NCBI GenBank assembly: GCA_003762615.1
Contig: RIAZ01000011.1
Span: 1 to 64,000 of the forward strand
DNA length: 64,000 nt
From: Muribaculaceae bacterium Isolate-037 (Harlan)
GTDB taxonomy: Bacteria > Bacteroidota > Bacteroidia > Bacteroidales > Muribaculaceae
Direction of reading: 5' to 3'
This document shows, one piece after another, positions 8,873 to 16,613 of this stretch (position 1 is its first letter; each line of letters begins with the position of its first letter). A program made the position numbers and the translations under genes. The notes below the pieces were generated by a model that saw only the letters and a program-made list of their open reading frames with translations, was not told the origin of the DNA and searched no databases.

Positions 8873-9244
8873 ATGAAATTCTGGAATTATATAGGAGAGT
8901 TTTTGTTGTTTCGATGGCTATTTGACAAGCGTAACAGGAATAACAACATAGGCAACGCTCATAGTGTCGATGCAAGTCGCTACTCGGATTGGAGCTATGC
9001 AGAGGGGGATAACTTTAGCCCGGTTGATTATCTCCATACCGTCGGTCCCTCATATCGCGGAGCCGACATTTACGATGAAGAAGACGATGCGCTTGATGAT
9101 TATGACCCGACAGACAGTGATGATTACCAGTCCGATGGCTCCACCAAAACTTACGGCCATTACAGCGACTATGGCTATTCCCAGTCATACGATGATTTCC
9201 ACGAAGAGCAGGATAACTACGACATGATAGATGATGATTTTTAG
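8873..9244 (+). CDS. Small acidic protein of unknown function
   Basis: The 123 residues start with a short basic and apolar segment (KFWNYIGEFLLFRWLFDKRNRNNN) and continue into a very acidic Asp/Tyr/Ser-rich tail with many DYD and SDD clusters. ATG at 8873 is preferred over a GTG at 8864. It starts 8 bp after the DUF2971 stop and may be the last gene of the defence operon. The charge pattern could suit a DNA-mimic or membrane-tethered acidic tail, but I recognise no family and assign no function. Confidence 0.55.
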   Translation: MKFWNYIGEFLLFRWLFDKRNRNNNIGNAHSVDASRYSDWSYAEGDNFSPVDYLHTVGPSYRGADIYDEEDDALDDYDPTDSDDYQSDGSTKTYGHYSDYGYSQSYDDFHEEQDNYDMIDDDF

Positions 9245-9259
9245 AATGACTGATGTATC

Positions 9260-9364
9260 ATGGATAACGGGCAGATAATATTATTTCAGACGCAAGGAGG
9301 CGAGACGAAGATTGAGGTTCGGCTTGCCAATGAATCTGTGTGTGTTTCACCGTTGATTATTTAG
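9260..9364 (+). pseudogene. 5' remnant of a RhuM/virulence-protein family gene
   Basis: The first ~27 codons (MDNGQIILFQTQGGETKIEV followed by RLANESV) match the usual N-terminus of RhuM-family proteins, which normally run past 300 residues. After ESV the expected WLTQ.QMA.LF motif is missing and the frame ends at the TAG at 9362. Only about a tenth of the gene remains, directly before the Fic gene, so this is recombination debris or a deletion scar. RhuM genes are common next to restriction systems in Bacteroidales. Confidence 0.6.
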
Positions 9365-9403
9365 CATAAATTCAATCACCCGATTAATTAAATAGAGAAA
9401 GAT

Positions 9404-10384
9404 ATGCAAACGCCTCCTTTTATAGTGTCGCCATTGGCAATAAATCTCATTGCGGAAATTTCGGCTTTGTTGGAGCGGTATGCCATCGCGCTTGAAAACG
9501 AGGACGGATTGCGGCTGCGCAAAGCGAACCGTATCAAGACCATACACAGTTCTCTTGCTATTGAAGGCAATACGCTGTCAGAAGATGAAGTAGCGGATAT
9601 TATCAACGGCAAGAATGTCGTCGCCCCGATTCGGCAGATTCAAGAGGTGAGGAATGCAATAAAGGCGTATGAACTTTATGGCTCTCTAAATCCGTTCAAA
9701 GAGTCAGACTTGAAGAAAGCACACTCAGTTATGATGGAGGCGTTGACCGATGATGCCGGACGGTACCGCAACGCAGGCGTTGGCGTTTTCGGCGAAAAGG
9801 GTTTGGTACACATGGCTCCGAGTGCGTCGATGGTGCCTCAGCTTATGGGAAACCTGTTTGAATGGCTAAAAAGTTCCCAAGACCATCTGCTGATTCGGTC
9901 GTGCGTATTCCATTACGAATTTGAGTTCATACATCCGTTTAGCGATGGCAACGGACGCACCGGGAGACTTTGGCAATCGCTCATATTGGGCAGGCTGAAT
10001 CCCGTTTTTGAGCATCTGCCGGTAGAGAATATGGTTTTCTCCAATCAGCAACGATACTACGATGCTATTGCCGCATCTACTGCTGCCGGACAATCGGGGC
10101 CGTTCATTGATTTTATGCTGACAGAAATCCGTGACACACTGGAAAAGCATAAAACAACAGAGAAAGTTCCTAATAAAGTTCCTGACAAAGTTCCTAATAA
10201 ATCGGAGACCCATATCCTTGAATTATTGCTGAAATCGCCGCATATAACGGCAGCTGAAATTGCCTCAGAAATAGGGATTACCGACCGTGCAGTAAGAAAG
10301 ATTATAAGTGCCTTGAAAGGGAAAGGGCTTGTGGAGCGCGTCGGAAGTAACAAATCGGGCTATTGGAAAGTGAATCTCAAATGA
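9404..10384 (+). CDS. Fic/DOC family AMP-transferase with C-terminal winged helix
   Basis: The 326-aa protein has the full Fic motif HPFSDGNGRTGR at 177-188. Upstream is an inhibitory-helix motif SSLAIEGN at 49-56, so it looks like a class II, self-inhibited Fic enzyme. A linker carries the short repeat KVPNKVPDKVPNK near residue 249, followed by a winged-helix domain at the C-terminus (ITAAEIASEIGITDRAVRKII). Fic enzymes modify proteins, usually by AMPylation; the substrate is unknown. The wing suggests DNA binding or self-regulation. It sits between a RhuM remnant and an AlbA-type gene, a common island neighbourhood. Confidence 0.85.
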   Translation: MQTPPFIVSPLAINLIAEISALLERYAIALENEDGLRLRKANRIKTIHSSLAIEGNTLSEDEVADIINGKNVVAPIRQIQEVRNAIKAYELYGSLNPFKESDLKKAHSVMMEALTDDAGRYRNAGVGVFGEKGLVHMAPSASMVPQLMGNLFEWLKSSQDHLLIRSCVFHYEFEFIHPFSDGNGRTGRLWQSLILGRLNPVFEHLPVENMVFSNQQRYYDAIAASTAAGQSGPFIDFMLTEIRDTLEKHKTTEKVPNKVPDKVPNKSETHILELLLKSPHITAAEIASEIGITDRAVRKIISALKGKGLVERVGSNKSGYWKVNLK

Positions 10385-10399
10385 AGTTTCATATTGATT

Positions 10400-12067
10400 A
10401 TGAATGAGAATAATTTCATCGACATATTTCAATCGTTGATTTCGCATAAAGAAAGTGAGGTCGTGGAGTTCAAGAAGGCGGAGAACAGCTTTGACTTCGA
10501 TGACTTGGGCAAGTATTTCTCGGCGTTAAGCAACGAGGCGAATCTTCGTGGGCTTGATTTCGCATGGTTGATTTTTGGCTATGACGAGAAGAGGCATGAG
10601 ATTGTCGGCACATCGTATAAAAACGGAGAGAGTGCACTCAATAATCTCAAGCATGATTTCGCACAGCATACAACTGACGGCCAGACGTTCCGCGAGATTG
10701 TTCCGCTTGAAGTTGACGGCAAGCGTATCCTGATGTTCAAGATTCCGGCTTCTCCGCGAAACATCGTGATGAAATGGAAAGGAATCGCATTCGGTCGCGA
10801 CGGCGAGAGTCTGAAGCCGCTCAACCAATCAAAGATGGATGAAATTCGGCATCAGACACCGGAACCGGATTGGTCGGCAGAACTTGTACCAAATGCAACA
10901 ATCGACGACCTCGATGAAGTGGCTATTGCCAAAGCTCGCAAGATGTTCAAGAAAGTACACAGCCGCATACCTGCTGAGGAGGTCAACCGCTGGTCTACAG
11001 AAGAGTTCCTTAGCAAGTGTGAGCTGATGGTTGACGGCAAGCTCACACGCGCCGCAATCATTCTACTCGGCAAGATATTCTCTGACAGTAAACTGCGTCC
11101 TGCTGTCGCCGAAGTGACTTGGACTCTCCGTGACGAGAAGCAGGATGTGGTTGATTATGAGCATTTCTCCGTTCCATTTATCCTGACGGTCGATGAGATT
11201 CTTGCCAAGATACATAACCTGACGTTGCGTGAAATGCCCGGCGGAACGCTGTTCCCTGACACAATGAAACAGTACGACGACTATACCATTCGCGAGGCAT
11301 TACATAACTGCATAGCACACCAGGATTATACTCTGCGTCAAAGAATTAACTTCGTTGAAAATCCGGGCTTCCTGTATTATGCCAACGGTGGTTCATTCAT
11401 CCCCGGCACATTGGAAAACGCCTTGGCGACGAACGGTCCGCAGAGATTCTTCCGCAATGCCTGTCTGTGCAAGGCTATGGTTCATTTCAATATGATTGAC
11501 ACCGTGAGCCGAGGAATCAAGAAGATGTTTACAGAGCAGATGGAACGCCGTTTCCCGATGCCCGATTATGAGATTGACAACGAGAAGAAAGAAGTGGCCG
11601 TGCGCATCTATGGCAATGCCATCAATGAACGATATACCAAGCTTCTCAAAGATAACAATACCCTGACACTCCACGACTGCATTTCCCTCGATGCCATTCA
11701 GAAAGGACACCGTATAGATGAGGAGATAGCGCAAGACCTCATGAAACGCGGACTAATCGAAGGTGAGGCCCCCAACTATACTATCTCCCTCGGAGTGGCG
11801 AAAGCCTCCAAGCAGCTCCCCAGCTACACAAGAGTAAGAGGTTTGGAACGTGATAAGCTGAAGCAGATGATTCTACAATACATCCAGAACGCTGGCTCCG
11901 ACGGTGCCAAGCGTGATGCCATCCTCGAATATCTACAAGGCACGCTACCCAGCCGCAACACTTATGAACAGAATGAAACGCTTATATATCATTTACTATC
12001 AGAGTTGCGTAAAGCCGGATTAATAGAGGCTAATGGGAAGATTTGGTTGGCAAAAAATACACAGTAA
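10400..12067 (+). CDS. AlbA_2/Schlafen-type putative DNA-binding and ATP-binding regulator
   Basis: The N-terminal ~130 residues form an AlbA_2 (divergent AAA-4/Schlafen-like) domain: ESEVVEFKKA near residue 16, followed by FSALSNEAN and WLIFGYDE. A GHKL/HATPase-like region follows (REALHNCIAHQDY and a glycine-bearing FLYYANGGSFIPGTL). The C-terminal part is winged-helix-like. ATG at 10400 is chosen over an upstream TTG at 10394. It begins 15 bp after fic and may be co-transcribed. Relatives are annotated as transcriptional regulators or ATP-dependent helicase-like proteins; the exact function is unknown. Confidence 0.8.
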   Translation: MNENNFIDIFQSLISHKESEVVEFKKAENSFDFDDLGKYFSALSNEANLRGLDFAWLIFGYDEKRHEIVGTSYKNGESALNNLKHDFAQHTTDGQTFREIVPLEVDGKRILMFKIPASPRNIVMKWKGIAFGRDGESLKPLNQSKMDEIRHQTPEPDWSAELVPNATIDDLDEVAIAKARKMFKKVHSRIPAEEVNRWSTEEFLSKCELMVDGKLTRAAIILLGKIFSDSKLRPAVAEVTWTLRDEKQDVVDYEHFSVPFILTVDEILAKIHNLTLREMPGGTLFPDTMKQYDDYTIREALHNCIAHQDYTLRQRINFVENPGFLYYANGGSFIPGTLENALATNGPQRFFRNACLCKAMVHFNMIDTVSRGIKKMFTEQMERRFPMPDYEIDNEKKEVAVRIYGNAINERYTKLLKDNNTLTLHDCISLDAIQKGHRIDEEIAQDLMKRGLIEGEAPNYTISLGVAKASKQLPSYTRVRGLERDKLKQMILQYIQNAGSDGAKRDAILEYLQGTLPSRNTYEQNETLIYHLLSELRKAGLIEANGKIWLAKNTQ

Positions 12068-12070
12068 ACG

Positions 12071-12095
12071 AACAGTTTCAACAACTGTTTATTTT
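12071..12095 (+). terminator. Possible terminator after the AlbA_2 gene
   Basis: AACAGTT (12071-12077) pairs with AACTGTT (12083-12089), followed by TATTTT. The stem is short and AT-rich. Confidence 0.35.
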
Positions 12096-12121
12096 CTGTG
12101 TATTTTGGCGTATAGTCGATC

Positions 12122-12186
12122 ATCCGACCGAAATGATTCCTAATCCGACCGTTTTTAAGGCATCCGACCGATTTTTCGGTCGGATG
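12122..12186 (+). repeat. ATCCGACCG iterons and hairpin
   Basis: ATCCGACCG occurs in direct orientation at 12122-12130, 12143-12151 and 12162-12170, at intervals of 21 and 19 bp, about two helical turns. A fourth, inverted copy lies at 12176-12184. The last direct copy and the inverted copy form a perfect 11-bp stem with a TTTT loop (12161-12186). The insertion sequence has landed against the right arm of this hairpin. Confidence 0.7.
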
Positions 12187-12189
12187 ACC

Positions 12190-13399
12190 CAGGGCAGACG
12201 CATCTTAAATAAACTTAACGGCTATTGTCCAATTTAAATCGGTCTATATCCGTTGTTGAGATATGACGAACACCAATACCCCAATAGCATTCTTCTCTTC
12301 AGTGACAGATCCCAGAGTCCTTCGGACGCAAAAACACAGTCTTGAATCCATCCTGTTTATATCGCTTTGCGCAGTCATCTGCGGAGCTGAAGGCTGGAAT
12401 GAGATAGAGGACTACGGCAACGCCAAGATTGACTGGCTTGAGAAATTCCTCCACCTGCCTAACGGGATACCGTCGCACGACACTTTCAACCGGGTAATCA
12501 GCATGTTGGATCCCAAGGAATTGAACGGTTCCTTTGTCGCATGGACCAGGAGCATAGCAGAATTGACGGACGGCGAAGTGGTTGCCATAGACGGCAAATG
12601 TATGCGCGGGAGCAGCGATGACGGCACCGGCACATACACCCACCTTGTAAGCGCGTGGGCATCGGCCAACAACCTGTTGCTCGCGCAGGAAAAGGTCGCC
12701 GGAAAGAGCAACGAGATTACAGCCATACCCAGGCTGCTGCGCATCCTTGAGCTAAAGAACTGCATAGTCACGATCGATGCCATGGGCTGCCAGACGGAGA
12801 TTGCCAGGACAATAATAGAGCGCGGAGCCGATTATATCCTCGCTTTGAAGGGGAATCAGCCTGAAATGCTCGACCGTGTCAGCGGTTCTTTCACATATAT
12901 TAAGCCTTCATCGGATCACACCATGGAGGGCAAGGCTCATGGACGGGAGGAGACAAGAACCTGTTCGGTCATAACAAACCTCGACAACATTATCGACAAA
13001 GACAAATGGGCAGGTCTTAAAAGCATCGTGAAAATAGAATCCCGGACACGCGATGTGAAGTCAGGGCAGATCCATAAGGAGACCAGATATTACCTGTCGA
13101 GCCTTGAAGCTGACGCTCAATATATTAATCATTCGATAAGGACACACTGGAGCGTTGAGAATCAACTGCACTGGACATTGGATGTCGCTTTCGGCGATGA
13201 TGCCTCGCGTAAACAAAAGGATAATGCCGCTCAGAATTTTTCTCTGCTTAACCGCATTGGATTGAATATAATCAAGAACGCAAAGGTATCCTCGATGGGG
13301 GTAAAAGGCCATAGGAAGAGAGCCGGATGGGACAACGACTATCTACTTTATGCCTTAAAAAGTTTTGATTTTGTAAAAAATTAAGATGCGTCAGCCGTG
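12190..13399 (+). mobile_element. ISAs1-family insertion sequence, intact, 1210 bp
   Basis: The left end CAGGGCAGACGCATCTTAA and the right end (reading inward) CACGGCTGACGCATCTTAA are imperfect inverted repeats enclosing one transposase gene. Both flanks carry the identical 10-bp sequence TCGGATGACC (12180-12189 and 13400-13409). Size, terminal CAGGGC and duplication length fit the ISAs1 family. The exact duplication and open transposase suggest a recent insertion. Confidence 0.9.
12263..13384 (+). CDS. ISAs1-family DDE transposase
   Basis: The 373-aa protein has the N-terminal DUF4338/ISAs1 signature (DPRVLRTQKHSLESIL, then LPNGIPSHDTFNRV). The DDE-type catalytic triad is spread as VVAIDGK near residue 113, IVTIDAMGCQ near 172, and HWSVENQLHW near 297. 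Length is normal for the family and no frameshift is visible. It is the only gene of the 1210-bp element and ends 15 bp before the right end. Confidence 0.92.
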   Translation: MTNTNTPIAFFSSVTDPRVLRTQKHSLESILFISLCAVICGAEGWNEIEDYGNAKIDWLEKFLHLPNGIPSHDTFNRVISMLDPKELNGSFVAWTRSIAELTDGEVVAIDGKCMRGSSDDGTGTYTHLVSAWASANNLLLAQEKVAGKSNEITAIPRLLRILELKNCIVTIDAMGCQTEIARTIIERGADYILALKGNQPEMLDRVSGSFTYIKPSSDHTMEGKAHGREETRTCSVITNLDNIIDKDKWAGLKSIVKIESRTRDVKSGQIHKETRYYLSSLEADAQYINHSIRTHWSVENQLHWTLDVAFGDDASRKQKDNAAQNFSLLNRIGLNIIKNAKVSSMGVKGHRKRAGWDNDYLLYALKSFDFVKN

Positions 13400-13409
13400 T
13401 CGGATGACC
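13400..13409. repeat. Right copy of the IS target-site duplication
   Basis: TCGGATGACC repeats the ten bases at 12180-12189 exactly. The left copy overlaps the right arm of the 12161-12186 hairpin, so the target was inside that palindrome. Confidence 0.9.
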
Positions 13410-13410
13410 C

Positions 13411-13441
13411 TTGTCAGCTCGCAAGATTATCGCTAATTTTG
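13411..13441 (+). promoter_or_regulatory. Candidate Bacteroidetes promoter
   Basis: TTG at 13411-13413 and TAATTTTG at 13434-13441 (consensus TAnnTTTG) are 20 bp apart, a good spacing. Transcription would run right towards the HTH/integrase genes, but a terminator-like hairpin lies at 13660. Confidence 0.5.
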
Positions 13442-13620
13442 CAGACGAAAGCAGCAAGCCCGGTGTGGCTTAGAAATAGAGGCTGCGACAGCTTCTGACA
13501 ACACAAGAAAAGACGGTTCCGCCAAGTCAATAACTTACCAAAATCAGGCATGAACCATTTAAACTGCAACTCCTTGATAAACGCATAGTTGCCAACACTG
13601 CATCGGCAAATGACGTAATT

Positions 13621-13650
13621 GTCACAATCCGTCACAATCCGTCACAATCC
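13621..13650 (+). repeat. Three perfect tandem 10-bp repeats
   Basis: GTCACAATCC is repeated exactly three times with no spacing. The period equals about one helical turn, so identical sites lie on one DNA face. It is probably a binding site for a recombination or regulatory protein of the integrase module. A related 10-bp duplication, ATGGATTCT(A/G), follows at 13697-13716. Confidence 0.85.
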
Positions 13651-13659
13651 ATTAGTACA

Positions 13660-13683
13660 GCGTGCTTTACGGCACGCTTTTTT
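13660..13683 (+). terminator. Rho-independent terminator
   Basis: GCGTGC (13660-13665) pairs with GCACGC (13672-13677), with a 6-nt loop and a T tract. It would stop transcripts entering from the IS side. Confidence 0.65.
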
Positions 13684-13800
13684 CATGCCCTTACTGATGG
13701 ATTCTAATGGATTCTGACCCCTTTTTCGCCCATTTTTGTATCCCGGTTGTATCTCGCTCGCAGCCGGGAAAAATCCGTCAGCAAGGTGGTGGACAATCTT

Positions 13801-13840
13801 TACGCCATTTTACGCCACTTTACGGGATTTTACAGATTAT
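13801..13840 (+). repeat. Degenerate 10-bp tandem repeats upstream of the HTH gene
   Basis: Four successive decamers, TACGCCATTT, TACGCCACTT, TACGGGATTT and TACAGATTAT, share a TAC start and an exact 10-bp period. They end 25 bp before the HTH gene at 13866, a position suited to an operator. Confidence 0.65.
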
Positions 13841-13865
13841 CGGGCGAAATAAAGTAAAAACAGCC

Positions 13866-14768
13866 ATGAGCAGCAACATTGATTTGAAGAAAATTTGTGC
13901 TTTCTGCGGGCAGGAGTTCATAGCCCACAAAACCACAACAACATGTTGCTCTCACAGATGCTCAAGCTTACTATACAAACAAAAGAAGCGAGAAGCCAAA
14001 GTGAGAGAGCATGACGCAGTGACAGAAAAGGTCATTGCCGAGAAACCGATTGAGAAAATCAAGGACAAGCCCTATATCTCAATCACAGAAGCAGCATTAT
14101 TCATTGGAGTGAGTCGTCCTACGATTTATCTCTATCTCCGTAATGGTGAAATATCTGCTAAACGACTGGGATCAAAATATCTCATAGCAAGGGAAGACAT
14201 TGAAAACCTATTCAACAATCCTGACAAGTTTGAACCAATCAGGAATGAACGGAAAGCCATCACCGAGTTTTATACCACGAAAGAGATTCTGGAGAAATAC
14301 AGCATCTCAAATTCGGGACTTTACAAAATTGCCCAGACACAGAATTTCCCGAAGACAACAAGTCGAGGTAAAACTCTATGGAGTAAGTCTCATATCGACC
14401 GATATTTTGAGAAACGTAATCCATCACAGGAAATAACCGAATGGTACACGGTTGCTGAAATTCAAGAGAAATTTGGCATGTCCTTATCTGCCATTTACAC
14501 CCTCGTATCCAAAGAAGGAATCCCCAAGATAAAGGTTGGAATCGAAGCAAGGTACTCGAAAAAGCATTTCGATATTGCCAAGGGCATTGCGGAGCCTGAA
14601 CCTCCGGCTGAATACACGATAGCAGAGGCTATGGTAAAGTTTGGCATGACCAGAGACCAGCTCTATCACTATGTCAAGACCTATAAGATAACCCGTACCA
14701 AGAGAGGCAAGTTTACCTATCTCTCCCGCAAAGAACTGGATGATTTGCTTGCGCCACCTACGATTTAG
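13866..14768 (+). CDS. Zinc-finger and multi-HTH protein of an integrase module
   Basis: ATG at 13866 is preferred: the longer frame from 13707 adds 53 residues encoded by the repeat-rich leader. The 300-aa product starts with a Cys4-like finger (CAFCGQEF then CCSHRC). It then carries about four helix-turn-helix units of the MerR/excisionase type: SITEAALFIGVSRPTIYLYL, TTKEILEKYSISNSGLYKI, TVAEIQEKFGMSLSAIYTLV and TIAEAMVKFGMTRDQLYHYV. Such proteins typically sit next to tyrosine integrases in Bacteroidales elements and may guide excision or integration. The integrase begins 92 bp downstream. The phased repeats upstream may be its own operator. Confidence 0.8.
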   Translation: MSSNIDLKKICAFCGQEFIAHKTTTTCCSHRCSSLLYKQKKREAKVREHDAVTEKVIAEKPIEKIKDKPYISITEAALFIGVSRPTIYLYLRNGEISAKRLGSKYLIAREDIENLFNNPDKFEPIRNERKAITEFYTTKEILEKYSISNSGLYKIAQTQNFPKTTSRGKTLWSKSHIDRYFEKRNPSQEITEWYTVAEIQEKFGMSLSAIYTLVSKEGIPKIKVGIEARYSKKHFDIAKGIAEPEPPAEYTIAEAMVKFGMTRDQLYHYVKTYKITRTKRGKFTYLSRKELDDLLAPPTI

Positions 14769-14860
14769 CCGAATCCGGCTATAGTGGCGCGATGGTGGCT
14801 GATTCCACCATGCAAACACTACCGAACTTTGCGTCAAACTTTTAACTCTTTCAAGATACA

Positions 14861-15850
14861 ATGAATACCTGCACTAAAGTTTTCCTTCGTAAAAAGGAAA
14901 TATCGGGCGACCGCATATCGCTCTACCTCGACTTCTATCCCCCAATCCGAAATCCTCACACCAACAGGCTCAGCCGCCGTGAGGGTCTGGGAATATATCT
15001 CTACGGGCATCCGGCAAATGCCCGTGAACGAGAGTTCAACGCCTCCATGATGGAAAAGGCGGAGGCTATCCGTTGCCGTCGCTTCGAGCAGTTGCTCAAC
15101 GAGCAGTTCGGCTTCCTCGACAAAGAGAAACTCCGCATCGACTTTCTGGAATACTTCCGCAAGAAGTGTTTCAAGAAATACCAGAAGTGGAAGATTGTCT
15201 ATCAGCACTTCTATGATTTTTGCGAGGGTAAATGTACCGTCGGAGAAATCAATGAGGACTTCTGCAAGAAGTTTCAGGCGTACCTTCTTAAAGGTGGCCG
15301 TCGTGATGGTCGCAAGAGTAAGCTCGCCCATAACTCAATCGCCGGTTACTGGTCAACATTCCGCACTCTGCTCAAAGAGGCGTATCAGGAGAAACTCCTC
15401 CGAGAGAACATAAATGACTTCCTCGAAAAGATTGAGTGGAAGGATACTAAAATTGAGTTTCTCTCGCTCGACGAGGTTAAGAAACTCGCCGCGACTCCAT
15501 GCAAACATGAGGTGCTGCGTCGTGCGTCGCTGTTCTCTTGCATGACCGGACTCCGCATCAGCGACATTCAGCAACTCCGGTGGGAACATATCGTCAAGAC
15601 CGAAGACGGGTATGTTATGCGAATCCGCACGGAAAAGACCGATGAGGAAGCCACTCTCCCAATCAGCGAGGAAGCCCTCGCCTTTTGCGGTGAACGAGAA
15701 GAGGGACTTGTGTTCAAGACTCTCAAACGCTCAATGATAAACTACCCTCTCCGGGCGTGGATAAAGGAGGCTGGAATCAACCGCCGGATCACGTTCCACT
15801 GCTTCCGCCATACTTTATACTTCTCTAAAACTATGATTATAACTATCTAA
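14861..15850 (+). pseudogene. Tyrosine site-specific integrase truncated at the HxxR box
   Basis: The first ~318 residues look normal: an arm-binding N-terminus with a phage-integrase SAM-like domain, then the catalytic domain with TGLRISDIQ (Arg232) and FHCFRHT at 312-318. Directly after His-Thr the family sequence stops and an 11-residue unrelated, AT-rich tail runs to the TAA at 15848. The second His/Trp box and the catalytic Tyr, normally 50-70 residues further on, are missing, so the protein should be inactive. The break coincides with a sharp drop in GC content and looks like the insertion point of the next mobile element. A rearranged 3' end elsewhere in the genome would support this. 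Confidence 0.8.
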
Positions 15851-16613
15851 ATATCAACACAATTCAAACTTACATAAATTTACAACTAACACGAAGGTAA
15901 CATATTCGTCGAAAAAAATTAGCCTGATTTATAATTGAAAGACAGTTGCAAATATACTACTTTTACCTTTTCGTTGGAATTATTTTTTGCCTTCAAAGAA
16001 AAAAACAAGCCCAATTATCCGCTTCCCTCTTTTTTATACCCATTCAAAATCGTCTTTGCTTTCGACCTTGTTCAAAGATATACATGAACAGGTCAATAAA
16101 TATGTCAGTCAGTTCATGTATATATAGTACATGACTTCTGACTTGTTTTGTCTTTAGACCGAATCCGATTTCATTGTCATCGTAGAGACCCGTCTTTAAT
16201 CAAGTCAGAATATTAGTCAGTCAGTTCGTGTATATATAACACGACTTTCTGACTTGTTTCGTATAAGGTCTTTTTTCTTTTTTTGAAGGCCTCTTCTTTT
16301 TTTGTTCCACGTTGTGTTAATGATGTTCCATTTATAGAGCTTTCAGCATTTACGATTCCCACGAAAGTTTGTTTTCGTGTGCAAAGTTACGGAGAGAGAA
16401 CGTCCACCAAGAAGCGTTCCCTATCTTCAGCAAAATTTGACGGAAACTTTCCGCAATCACAGATTCCGGCATTTCATAAAATTTTATCCTTGATTTCTTG
16501 TCTATCGTCCTTTCACTCTCCGTCTGAAACGGCACATGAAAACAATCCTTTCAGGAGAAGTCGAAAGACCTTGAGTAAAGGGGAACAAGTTTAACAAATT
16601 AAAGTTTAAGAAT
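15851..16613. other. Non-coding left end of the second mobile element, with palindromic repeats and a leader
   Basis: No gene is supported here. The left part (to about 16300) is very AT-rich and contains a leftward TACCTTCG box (15892-15899 on the complement) and two related palindromes. The right part is the leader of the gene at 16614. Its parts are a leftward promoter (-7 box TAACTTTG as the complement of 16382-16389, with TTG as the complement of 16408-16410, 18 bp apart) and a hairpin with arms AAAATTT (16432-16438) and AAATTTT (16479-16485). A GGGGAAC stretch lies 30-40 bases before the ATG. Confidence 0.6.
16104..16261. repeat. Two copies of a ~45-bp palindromic repeat
   Basis: Copies at 16104-16148 and 16216-16259 share GTCAGTCAGTTC at the left and CTGACTTGTTT at the right around a TATATATA centre. 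Each can fold: CATGTA/TACATG in copy 1 becomes CGTGT/ACACG in copy 2, a compensatory change. Copy 2 is also enclosed by CAAGTCAGAA (16201-16210) and TTCTGACTTG (16247-16256), a perfect 10-bp inverted repeat. Next to the junction, these could be recombinase-binding sites of the element end. Confidence 0.7.

Noticed and set aside
13621-13650. CRISPR array
   Set aside because: The units are 10 bp, directly adjacent, without spacers, and no cas gene is present.
13707-13865. 53-residue extension of the zinc-finger/HTH protein
   Set aside because: It is encoded by phased 10-bp repeats; the finger begins right after the ATG at 13866.
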